A stretch of 5,114 bases of DNA from JAGVPT01 sp964642725 (GTDB lineage Bacteria; Bacteroidota; Ignavibacteria; UBA10030; UBA8401), in assembly GCA_964642725.1 (NCBI GenBank), contig CAZXQG010000124.1, forward strand, positions 1 through 5,114, written 5' to 3'. The notes beneath the pieces were generated by a model. The model saw only the letters and a list, made by a program, of their open reading frames with translations. It searched no databases and was not told the origin of the DNA. The stretch's first letter is position 1. Each line of letters begins with the position of its first letter. Below, one piece after another: positions 1 to 5,114 of this stretch. The translations under genes and the position numbers were made by a program.

Positions 1-74
1 TTTTTTTCGCACCGAATAAAGCCGGCTCGTCCCAAACCATGAAAACGATTTAACAACGGTCAGTCATCCATCTT

Positions 75-80
75 AGGAGG
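75..80 (+). promoter_or_regulatory. Shine-Dalgarno site of the first collar gene
   Basis: AGGAGG lies 10 bases before the ATG at 91. It is a full match to the anti-SD core and fixes this start. The 90 bases before the gene show no convincing -35/-10 pair. A run of seven T at the extreme left edge could be the tail of a terminator whose stem lies outside the window. Confidence 0.8.
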
Positions 81-90
81 GAATAACACC

Positions 91-777
91 ATGGACCAGC
101 ACCAAGATACTTCCCCAGTCGCCGAAACATTTGCGCGCCGGAATATTTTATCTCGGCTCGGCCAAGCCATACTGATTGCAATGGCCGCCGTCAGCTTTCA
201 AAAAGTGTTTGCGTTGGGCAAGGGAGTCTCACAGGTAAAAAACATCAAACCTCTCGGCACAAAAGAAGTCACAACGATAAACCCATATCTCGGTGAGATC
301 ATACCGTGGCCCATAGGTTTTGCACCGAAGGGATGGGCATTCTGTAGCGGGCAAGCATTATCGATCAGCCAGAATCAAGCCCTGTTTGCCCTTCTTGGCA
401 CAACGTATGGCGGCGATGGAATCAGGACATTTAACCTCCCCGACCTGCGCGGGCGGATGCCGGTGCACGCAGGGAACGGTTATGTCGGGGGTCAGACAGC
501 CGGGGAAGAATCCCATACACTCATTCTCAATGAATTGCCGTCTCACACGCATAACGTAAAAGCATCGAACGGCGTCGGATCTTCGAATGCTCCGCTTAAT
601 AATATTCCGGCCGTGAGCTCTGAAGGTGTGCGCCAGTATGGTACATCAATCGATCAATCGATGGGACCGACCGGAGTTTCTAACACGGGCGGAAGTCAAC
701 CTCACGATAATATGCCTCCGTACCTTGTGTTGAATTATATCATTGCGATGCAGGGTATTTTCCCGAGCCGCGGTTAA
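91..777 (+). CDS. Tat-exported phage tail collar domain protein (MdpB-like), single module
   Basis: A 228-residue protein with two parts. Residues 1-41 look like an export signal: a polar N-region, a twin arginine (R16-R17, ARRNILSR), a hydrophobic stretch at about 23-36 and a V-F-A cleavage-like site at 39-41. The rest, about 66-228, is a full-length MdpB-like module (phage tail collar, Pfam PF07484 type). It has YLGEI at 66-70, FAPKGWAFCSGQ, SISQNQALFALLGTTYGGDG, LPDLRGRMP at 116-124, an H-x-H pair at 152/154, PHDNMPPYL at 204-212 and the family's usual terminal GIFPSRG. Collar domains come from phage short tail fibres, but stand-alone MdpB-like proteins are widespread in bacterial chromosomes and have no settled function. 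Most family members I know of lack an export signal, which makes this one unusual. The start at 91 is set by AGGAGG at 75-80. The twin-arginine motif lacks the preferred Phe, so Sec export or an N-terminal anchor is possible. It is probably the first gene of an operon with the next two. Confidence 0.88.
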   Translation: MDQHQDTSPVAETFARRNILSRLGQAILIAMAAVSFQKVFALGKGVSQVKNIKPLGTKEVTTINPYLGEIIPWPIGFAPKGWAFCSGQALSISQNQALFALLGTTYGGDGIRTFNLPDLRGRMPVHAGNGYVGGQTAGEESHTLILNELPSHTHNVKASNGVGSSNAPLNNIPAVSSEGVRQYGTSIDQSMGPTGVSNTGGSQPHDNMPPYLVLNYIIAMQGIFPSRG

Positions 778-789
778 TGCTCGATTTTT
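764..789 (+). terminator. weak candidate terminator or attenuator after the first gene
   Basis: CGAGC at 764-768 pairs with GCTCG at 779-783 across a 10-base loop that contains the TAA stop. ATTTTT follows at 784-789. The shape resembles an intrinsic terminator, but the stem is only five pairs and the loop is large, so it would at most reduce readthrough into the next gene. It may be chance. Confidence 0.22.
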
Positions 790-832
790 CTTGACATGAA
801 CGGATCAAAAAAAATGGACGAAAGGCAAAAAT

Positions 833-2038
833 ATGGAAAATGATACAATTAAAATGTTGCCTCAAGAATCTCCCCGCCGCAGGTTCCTGAAAAAAGCTCT
901 TGCCGGAATTGCCGGGGGCACGATGCTATCCGGCTTGACAAATACTTTTGCAGGGACCAAAAATCTCAAGCCGAATTCAGTCAAAGAGATAATGGATTCC
1001 CCGGCGATGCTGGCTGAATTGATGATCACTCCCTATAACTTCGCGCCAACCGGATGGGCATTATGCAACGGGCAGCTTCTTTCAATCTCTCAGAACTCGG
1101 CACTTTTTTCACTCATAGGAACATATTATGGCGGTAACGGTTCAAGCAATTTTGCATTGCCCAATTTGCAAGCGTGCGTTCCGCTTGGTACGGGACAGGG
1201 TCCCGGTCTTTCACTTCGCAATACGGGAGATACGGGTGGGAGCGCAGTGGTCACACTCCTTCAAAGCGAAATACCCTCGCATAATCATTCGCTCCGGGCC
1301 AACGCTTCTGACGGTACGAGCAATAATCCGGCAAATCTCGTCTATGCATCGAATGCTGAAAACGATCACGTTTTCAGCCCGGCGGCAGGAGAGTTATCGC
1401 TTGGTGGAAACACACTATCGGCGGCGGGTGGAAACCTACCGCACAACAATTTGCCACCGTATCAAGTCTTCAACGTTTGTATTGCACTCACCGGTATTTA
1501 CGGTAGTGCATCCGGACAATATCTCGGCGAGATCAAGCTCTTCGCAGGTGGATATAATTCCGTTTTGCAGGATAACGGCTGGGCAGTATGCAACGGCGCA
1601 TTGCTCTCCATAAGCCAGAACGATGCTCTTTTCAATCTTCTCGGCACAACATTCGGAGGAGACGGAGTACAAACTTTTGCCCTCCCCGACCTTCGGGGAC
1701 GCATTCCCATCGGCGCGGGACAAGGACCTGGTCTGTCGAACAGGATTCTCGGACAATTGGGAGGTGAAGAAGCAGTGACGCTAACGACGAACCAGATTCC
1801 GGCACACAATCACGCCCTCCATGTCAGCTCGCAGATCGGGACGACGAAGAACCCGGCAGGTAATTATATCGCGGCGAATCTCGAAGGCGTTCCTCAATTC
1901 GCATCGGGAGCATCAGAAAACATGAGTGCATCGGGGATGTCCAACGCCGGGAGTTCACTGCCGCATCAGAATATGCCTCCGTACCTGGCGATCAATTACA
2001 TTATTTCGTTGTACGGTGTTTTTCCATCACAAAACTAG
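833..2038 (+). CDS. Tat-exported tandem tail collar protein (two MdpB-like modules)
   Basis: A 401-residue protein. Residues 13-21 (SPRRRFLKK) are a near-consensus twin-arginine motif. A glycine/alanine-rich hydrophobic stretch follows (about 22-35), with a T-F-A cleavage-like site at 38-40, so Tat export is well supported. Two full-length MdpB-like modules follow, at about 59-224 and 229-401. Each has the GW-A-x-C-N-G segment, SISQN-x-ALF, G-GG-x-G, an H-x-H pair (150/152 and 325/327) and a PH-x-N-x-PPY segment. The second module keeps the canonical LPDLRGR (284-290). In the first this has become LPNLQAC (109-115), so the first looks like the divergent copy. The second module is also closer to the neighbouring single-module protein. 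A single family member is usually about 170-190 residues, so this is a true tandem fusion. The ATG at 833 has AAAGG at 821-825 as a modest ribosome site; the next in-frame ATG (854) lacks a better one. Role unknown; an extracytoplasmic fibre-like or binding protein is an inference. Confidence 0.9.
   Translation: MENDTIKMLPQESPRRRFLKKALAGIAGGTMLSGLTNTFAGTKNLKPNSVKEIMDSPAMLAELMITPYNFAPTGWALCNGQLLSISQNSALFSLIGTYYGGNGSSNFALPNLQACVPLGTGQGPGLSLRNTGDTGGSAVVTLLQSEIPSHNHSLRANASDGTSNNPANLVYASNAENDHVFSPAAGELSLGGNTLSAAGGNLPHNNLPPYQVFNVCIALTGIYGSASGQYLGEIKLFAGGYNSVLQDNGWAVCNGALLSISQNDALFNLLGTTFGGDGVQTFALPDLRGRIPIGAGQGPGLSNRILGQLGGEEAVTLTTNQIPAHNHALHVSSQIGTTKNPAGNYIAANLEGVPQFASGASENMSASGMSNAGSSLPHQNMPPYLAINYIISLYGVFPSQN
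1007..2035 (+). repeat. tandem duplication of the collar module within one gene
   Basis: Two homologous coding modules, at about 1007-1504 and 1517-2035, share the order of motifs from the GW-x-x-CNG segment to the terminal Y/F-G-x-F/Y segment. They have diverged widely at DNA level, so the duplication is old rather than a recent slippage product. Module edges are approximate. Confidence 0.8.
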
Positions 2039-2041
2039 GGC

Positions 2042-2047
2042 AGGGGA
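2042..2047 (+). promoter_or_regulatory. Shine-Dalgarno site that decides the start of the propeller gene
   Basis: AGGGGA lies seven bases before the ATG at 2055, and the encoded protein then begins with a signal peptide. The same frame is open back to 1926, but that stretch overlaps the previous gene and codes for nothing signal-like. An out-of-frame ATG at 2050 opens a two-codon frame (ATG CTA TGA) whose stop overlaps the real start; I give it no function. Confidence 0.7.
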
Positions 2048-2054
2048 CAATGCT

Positions 2055-3485
2055 ATGAAAAATAAAAATTTTAACTGCATATCGTTGCTCATTCTTTTGT
2101 CATCTGTTTGTCTTCATTCACAGTCTCTCTTCTGGCTTGAAGGAGGTACGTCCAGGCTCCAGAGCGCAGACCTCGCGACGTTTACGCCGGACAGCCTTTC
2201 CGCCGGATTAAGCGGAGCGTACGGCATCGCGACAACGCCGTCGGCAGTTTACTGGACCGAACCGAATAATAAAGCGATAAAAGTTGCTTACAACGGCGCG
2301 CCGGCAATATCAACGCTTATCAACAGCACCGGGATTCCGCGCGGGATTGTGGTAGACGGAAGTTTTTTGTACTGGACGGAAGCAGGAACGAACAAGATCC
2401 GCGGCGCGAAGATCGACGGGACCAATATTCACGATGTGTTGGTCACAACAATCTATTCTCCCGGCTTCCTTAGTATGGATTTTAGTTCACACAGGCTGTA
2501 CTGGCTGAACGAGTCGTCTCCTTGGAAATCGATCAAGTCGTGCGATACCACGGGGAATAATGTGAAAACTGTCGTCGCAAATATTTCACAGGCATGGTCG
2601 TTTGCTATTGACCAATCGTCCCATTTGATTTATTGGATCAATACAGTTGCCGATTCACTGGAGAAAGCGGATTACAGCGGGACTCTTCCTGCAACACCGG
2701 TCAATATTGCCGGCAGCGTCTCCCATTACACGCGCGGTATTGCGTTCGATGCTGCGCACACGAATCTCTATTGGTCTGATGACTTTATCGATCACATATT
2801 GCGCTATCATATCGCGGGGGGAGCAGTCGATACATTGATTTCCGCACCGTATACCCAAGGAATGACGATCGGATCCCGCCTCAGCCTTCCGATAGAGATT
2901 GCATCATTTTCCGCAACGACAAACTACTTGAACGCTCAATTGCAGTGGACGACAGCGACGGAAATAAACAATGCGGAGTTTGGAGTCGAACGCACCCCCG
3001 CCCAACGCTCCCCCTTACAGGGAGATGGCAAGGGAGGAGGGAACTGGATCGAAGTCGGTTCAATTCCCGGTGCTGGAAATTCCAACTCGCCGAAAACCTA
3101 TTCTTTTACGGATCATGTGACAGCTCCCGGAACATATTCATACCGTTTAAAACAGATAGACCATAATGGTGATTTCAAGTATTCACAAGAAATTCAAATC
3201 GCCGTCGGCCTTGCGCCGAAAGTATTTTCGCTTTTGCAGAATTATCCGAATCCGTTCAATCCCACAACGACGATTGAGTTCACCGTGCCAAGCGACGGTC
3301 GTGCGACACTTAGAGTTTACAACGATATCGGCCAGGAAGTGGCGACGCTTTTCAATGACGTTGCAACTGGAGGAGAATATCATCAAGCAGTGTTCGATGC
3401 ATCCAGGCTTGCAAGCGGAGTTTATTTGGCACGGTTACAGTTTGGCGGGAACTCGCTTGTCAAAAAATTATTAGTGGTCAAGTGA
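2055..3485 (+). CDS. secreted YWTD-type beta-propeller with Fn3-like domain and T9SS sorting signal
   Basis: A 476-residue protein. Residues 1-23 form a Sec signal peptide (Lys/Asn-rich start, ISLLILLSSVCL core, H-S-Q end). Six YWTD-like motifs follow at about 25, 65, 105, 148, 192 and 238 (LFWLE, VYWTE, LYWTE, LYWLN, IYWIN, LYWSD). Six is the number that closes an LDL-receptor-class six-bladed propeller. Residues 279-385 form an Fn3-like module (LPIEIASFSA, LQWTTATEINNAEFGVER, YSYRLKQIDHNGD). Residues 388-476 are a type IX sorting domain: QNYPNPFNPTTTIEF at 395-409, VYNDIGQEVATL, LASGVYLARL and the terminal KKLLVVK. The family role is secretion across the outer membrane and release or attachment at the surface. 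The ligand is unknown; such propellers usually bind proteins rather than catalyse. The gene starts 16 bases after the tandem collar gene, consistent with one operon. The Fn3-like module carries an extra loop at about 314-330 encoded by a palindromic element. Confidence 0.92.
   Translation: MKNKNFNCISLLILLSSVCLHSQSLFWLEGGTSRLQSADLATFTPDSLSAGLSGAYGIATTPSAVYWTEPNNKAIKVAYNGAPAISTLINSTGIPRGIVVDGSFLYWTEAGTNKIRGAKIDGTNIHDVLVTTIYSPGFLSMDFSSHRLYWLNESSPWKSIKSCDTTGNNVKTVVANISQAWSFAIDQSSHLIYWINTVADSLEKADYSGTLPATPVNIAGSVSHYTRGIAFDAAHTNLYWSDDFIDHILRYHIAGGAVDTLISAPYTQGMTIGSRLSLPIEIASFSATTNYLNAQLQWTTATEINNAEFGVERTPAQRSPLQGDGKGGGNWIEVGSIPGAGNSNSPKTYSFTDHVTAPGTYSYRLKQIDHNGDFKYSQEIQIAVGLAPKVFSLLQNYPNPFNPTTTIEFTVPSDGRATLRVYNDIGQEVATLFNDVATGGEYHQAVFDASRLASGVYLARLQFGGNSLVKKLLVVK
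2994..3041 (+). repeat. G/C-rich palindromic element inserted in frame in the propeller gene
   Basis: A C-rich left half (2994-3014) is followed by a G-rich right half (3020-3041). CTCCC at 3008-3012 can pair with GGGAG at 3020-3024, or CTCCCCCTT at 3008-3016 with AAGGGAGGAG at 3030-3039 with one bulge. It encodes residues 314-329, a Pro/Gln/Gly-rich stretch ending in GKGGG, between two conserved strands of the Fn3-like module (FGVER and WIEVG). The composition is unlike the flanking gene. I read it as a mobile REP-like palindrome tolerated in a surface loop. That reading is inference from pattern and from resemblance to intergenic repeats I recall. Confidence 0.55.
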
Positions 3486-3503
3486 TTCCGCGCGCTATAG
3501 ATA

Positions 3504-3530
3504 TCGTTCCCAATCTCTGATTGGGCGCGA
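3504..3530. repeat. REP-like hairpin, first copy
   Basis: CCCAATC (3509-3515) and GATTGGG (3519-3525) form a perfect seven-pair stem with a TCT loop. TCG (3504-3506) and CGA (3528-3530) extend it beyond one mismatch and one G-T pair. It starts 18 bases after the propeller stop codon, a usual place for REP-type elements, which can stabilise the 3' end of an mRNA. No T-run follows, so it is not a standard intrinsic terminator. Confidence 0.6.
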
Positions 3531-3583
3531 ATGCTCAAAAAAGGTCTTCTTAGAAGCTGGCACGTTGAGAAGGGACGCCGATA

Positions 3584-3631
3584 CGTTCCCAATCCGAAAG
3601 GGATCACTTCGTGACGAAGACGTTGGAAACC
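3584..3631. repeat. REP-like element, second and degenerate copy
   Basis: CGTTCCCAATC at 3584-3594 repeats exactly the 11 bases at 3505-3515. Its right partner is imperfect: GTTCCCAAT (3585-3593) faces GTTGGAAAC (3622-3630) with one C-A mismatch and one G-T pair. Between them CTTCG (3607-3611) and CGAAG (3615-3619) form a small inner hairpin. Two copies 79 bases apart suggest a paired REP cluster. Confidence 0.45.
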
Positions 3632-3665
3632 AGAGGAAGTGATGTAGAAGTAGGTTAGCTGATTC

Positions 3666-3680
3666 GTTGAAAATTTCAAC
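3666..3680. promoter_or_regulatory. 15-base palindrome, possible operator
   Basis: GTTGAAA (3666-3672) and TTTCAAC (3674-3680) are perfect inverted half-sites around a central A. The spacing suits a dimeric regulator rather than an RNA hairpin, which would need a larger loop. It lies 73 bases upstream of the -35 box at 3753. No regulator is identified and chance cannot be excluded. Confidence 0.3.
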
Positions 3681-3752
3681 AATGCGGTAGCATTATCAAT
3701 GGGTCGAGTGTTTTTCTGTAGACGAAGTTGTGTCCCAGAGTACACCCGATGA

Positions 3753-3783
3753 TTGACAAGCCTGTCGCATTTTTGTATTTTAG
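3753..3783 (+). promoter_or_regulatory. predicted promoter of the FG-GAP repeat gene
   Basis: TTGACA at 3753-3758 is a perfect sigma70 -35 box, 17 bases before TATTTT at 3776-3781. Read as TATTTTAG (3776-3783), the second box also matches the Bacteroidota -7 consensus TAnnTTTG at all but one fixed position, and the upstream TTG fits its -33 element. Transcription would begin near 3788-3790 and give a leader of about 245 bases before the ATG at 4034. Confidence 0.55.
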
Positions 3784-3827
3784 ATAAGATTTTTGCCAAT
3801 CACCCAAAATTTTTTAAAGAATAAACT

Positions 3828-3877
3828 AATCCGCAGGTAGCCGGGGGAGCCCCGATATTCTCTCCTCCTTGCGGATT
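3828..3877 (+). promoter_or_regulatory. structured leader element, possible cis-regulatory RNA
   Basis: AATCCGCA (3828-3835) and TGCGGATT (3870-3877) are perfect 8-base inverted arms, extended by GG/CC across one bulged T. Nested inside, CGGGG (3842-3846) and CCCCG (3850-3854) form a five-pair hairpin with a GAG loop. The right inner strand contains CTCTCCTCCTT, which includes the anti-Shine-Dalgarno-like CCTCCTT. No T-run follows, so it is not a plain terminator. It matches no riboswitch class I can name with confidence. It could instead be another interspersed palindrome. Confidence 0.4.
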
Positions 3878-4024
3878 GTTGATGAGATACCATACTCAGC
3901 AAATTGGATTGTTGTACTTCTTACGATGTTTGAATTTTGGAAAAGACTTATTTAAAGGCGAGGCGAGTGAAACGAGGGTAACCCAGCGACCAATTCGCGT
4001 GGATGGTTCTCATCAAAACATTAC

Positions 4025-4029
4025 GAGGG
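4025..4029 (+). promoter_or_regulatory. Shine-Dalgarno site of the FG-GAP repeat gene
   Basis: GAGGG ends four bases before the ATG at 4034, a short but workable spacing, and the protein then begins with a clean signal peptide. The ATG at 4003 is in another frame and gives no signal sequence or repeats. ACGAGGG also occurs at 3972-3978 without a start codon nearby. Confidence 0.65.
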
Positions 4030-4033
4030 AAAA

Positions 4034-5114
4034 ATGAAGAAATTGATTTTGCTGCTCTGTGCTGTTTGTGTCTCGATTTCCCATTCACAATTCAGCCAGC
4101 AGGGAAGCAAGTTGTTCGGCACGGGGAGTTCAAGCACACCCGAACAGGGCTCTTCCGTTGCGCTCTCTGCGGATGGGAACACCGCCATTGTCGGCGGAAT
4201 AGATGACAGTGCCGGTGTAGGAGCCGTGTGGATATTCATACGCTCGGGCGGACATTGGTTGCAACAAGGACACAAGCTTGTTGGCACTGGAGCTGTGGGT
4301 ACTTCACAGCAAGGATATGCGGTTGCAATATCCGCCGACGGCAATATGGCAATTGTCGGAGGGTACTACGACAACATCAGGGTCGGCGCCGCATGGATAT
4401 TCGCGCGCACCGGAGGAGTTTGGTCCCAGGAAGGGAATAAGCTTGTTGGAAACGATTACGTGACTACCTTCAGCACACCAGCTTCATATCAGGGATGGTC
4501 CGTTGGTCTTTCCGGAGACGGTAACACTGCTATTGTAGGAGGTTATTACGATAATAATAGAGTGGGCGCTGCATGGATTTACAAACGGACAGGAAGTGCG
4601 TGGGCGCAGGTCGGAACTAAACTCGTAAGCACCTATACTTCTGGTCAAGCTCAGCAGGGTTATTCTGTCGCAATGTCCGGCGACGGCAACACCGCTGTGG
4701 TTGGTGCAAACGATGATGCGCCGTATTATGGTTCTGCTTTTGTTTATGTTTGGAATGGCTCAACATGGGTTGAACAGGGAAATAAACTTGTAGGGGGAAA
4801 TAATTCTGCGTTCGGCAGTTCCGTAGCGTTATCGTCCGACGGCAATACGCTTGTTGTCGGCGGATCAGGCGACGCTAACTATGCCAGCATCGGCGCTATA
4901 TGGATATTTAATAGAATGCCTGACAACTCATGGATATTAATGGAAAACGAACTTCGCCCTAGTGATTACACTAGCGGCACTCCTTCCATCGGTTGTTCAG
5001 TATCGCTTTCTTCCGACGGGAGTACTGCCATCGTAGGTGGGCTTGGCGATCACAGTTATGATGGTGCCGCATGGATTTTTAAACGATCCATTAGTATTGA
5101 CACAGTGTGGAGTC
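4034..5114 (+). CDS. secreted FG-GAP-like repeat beta-propeller protein, 3' partial
   Basis: The reading frame is open from the ATG at 4034 to the window edge (360 codons seen, no stop). Residues 1-18 are a Sec signal peptide (MKK, LILLLCAVCVSI core, S-H-S before Q19). Six repeats of 52-60 residues follow, and a seventh is probably starting at the edge. Each has the core S-x-DGNT-x-x-VGG (residues 45-55, 100-110, 160-170, 215-224, 267-277 and, with DGST, 326-336), then G-AAWIF-x-R, a Trp and QG-x-KLVG. This is the FG-GAP_2 type (Pfam PF14312) of integrin-alpha-like beta-propeller; seven blades would be usual. The Asp/Gly-rich turns may bind calcium. In this lineage such proteins often end in a T9SS sorting domain, but that end is outside the window. 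The gene has its own predicted promoter and a long leader, so it is probably transcribed apart from the upstream trio. Ligand and role are unknown; surface adhesion is an inference. Confidence 0.88.
   Translation, partial: MKKLILLLCAVCVSISHSQFSQQGSKLFGTGSSSTPEQGSSVALSADGNTAIVGGIDDSAGVGAVWIFIRSGGHWLQQGHKLVGTGAVGTSQQGYAVAISADGNMAIVGGYYDNIRVGAAWIFARTGGVWSQEGNKLVGNDYVTTFSTPASYQGWSVGLSGDGNTAIVGGYYDNNRVGAAWIYKRTGSAWAQVGTKLVSTYTSGQAQQGYSVAMSGDGNTAVVGANDDAPYYGSAFVYVWNGSTWVEQGNKLVGGNNSAFGSSVALSSDGNTLVVGGSGDANYASIGAIWIFNRMPDNSWILMENELRPSDYTSGTPSIGCSVSLSSDGSTAIVGGLGDHSYDGAAWIFKRSISIDTVWS
4097..5101 (+). repeat. six FG-GAP-like coding repeats
   Basis: Units begin near residues 22, 77, 132, 192, 247 and 303 of the protein, at the QG-x-KL segment. 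The spacing of the DGNT core is 55, 60, 55, 52 and 59 residues. DNA identity between units is much lower than protein identity, so this is an old coding repeat and not a DNA satellite. Confidence 0.8.

Larger units (their letters stand above)
3486..4033. other. 548-base intergenic region without a gene
   Basis: No open frame here has a ribosome site plus protein-like sequence. The longest, on the minus strand, crosses the hairpin elements and the end of the propeller gene and resembles no family. The left part (3504-3631) carries REP-like palindromes, the middle has a 15-base palindrome and a promoter, and the right part (about 3790-4033) is probably the untranslated leader of the next gene. 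No clear intrinsic terminator follows the propeller gene. Confidence 0.7.

Noticed and set aside
791..832. TTGACA at 791-796 as a separate promoter for the tandem collar gene
   Set aside because: No acceptable -10 box lies 15-19 bases downstream; the sequence at that distance is TGGACG.
814..843. Nine-codon frame (ATG at 814) before the tandem collar gene
   Set aside because: It has no own ribosome site, its sequence is uninformative, and it is explained as the A-rich region before the real start.
91..2038. Prophage or tailocin remnant
   Set aside because: Collar domains are phage-derived, but there is no baseplate, tail, lysis, integrase or attachment-site sequence here, and the genes carry export signals unlike virion proteins.
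1926..2054. Upstream in-frame extension of the propeller gene
   Set aside because: It overlaps the collar gene in another frame and would put 43 residues before a clean signal peptide; the ribosome site at 2042-2047 supports 2055.
3422..3799. A 125-codon open frame on the minus strand over the end of the propeller gene and the gap
   Set aside because: It has no convincing ribosome site, reads through the REP-like hairpins and the antisense of the T9SS tail, and its protein resembles no family.
3831..3856. Resemblance to the 3' part of a cyclic-di-GMP-I (GEMM) riboswitch (AGGTAGCCGGGG ... CCGAT)
   Set aside because: The required upstream half, with GCAAACC- and ACGCAAAGCC-like segments, is absent; the preceding 50 bases are A/T-rich. 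An Rfam search would settle it.
4003..4463. Several open frames overlapping the FG-GAP gene on both strands
   Set aside because: They are shadow frames of a gene with a signal peptide and six clear repeats, and none has its own ribosome site or family resemblance.

Overview
The window reads as a piece of a free-living bacterium of the Bacteroidota/Chlorobiota (FCB) superphylum, most like the Ignavibacteria/Chlorobi branch. The main evidence is the C-terminus of the third gene: a YPNPFNP-type type IX secretion (T9SS) sorting domain behind an Fn3-like module (LQWTTATEINN ... YSYRLKQIDHNGD) that is typical of secreted proteins in that lineage. Base composition is moderate and all genes lie on the + strand. 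The lineage call rests on recognised motifs, not on a search.

Layout. Positions 91-2038 hold two neighbouring genes for phage-tail-collar / microcystin-dependent-protein (MdpB-like) proteins. The first has one module and the second has two in tandem. Both carry an N-terminal twin-arginine (Tat) type export signal. Sixteen bases after the second, positions 2055-3485 encode a secreted six-bladed YWTD-type beta-propeller followed by an Fn3-like domain and a T9SS sorting signal. The close spacing (55 and 16 bases) and shared strand suggest one transcription unit whose products all leave the cytoplasm. A G/C-rich palindromic element sits in frame inside the third gene.

Positions 3486-4033 are a 548-base gap without a credible gene. 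The gap carries REP-like hairpins with a repeated CGTTCCCAATC core, a 15-base palindrome, a good sigma70-like promoter (TTGACA, 17 bases, TATTTT) and a folded leader element. Positions 4034-5114 hold the start of a fourth gene: a Sec signal peptide followed by at least six FG-GAP-like repeats of 52-60 residues. This beta-propeller runs off the right edge, so its C-terminus cannot be seen.

Together the region looks like an accessory cell-surface or extracellular locus built from repeat and fibre-like domains: two Tat-exported collar proteins and two secreted propellers. No phage structural, lysis, integration or replication gene is visible, so the collar proteins are better read as host-type MdpB-like proteins than as part of a prophage. 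Their biochemical role is unknown.
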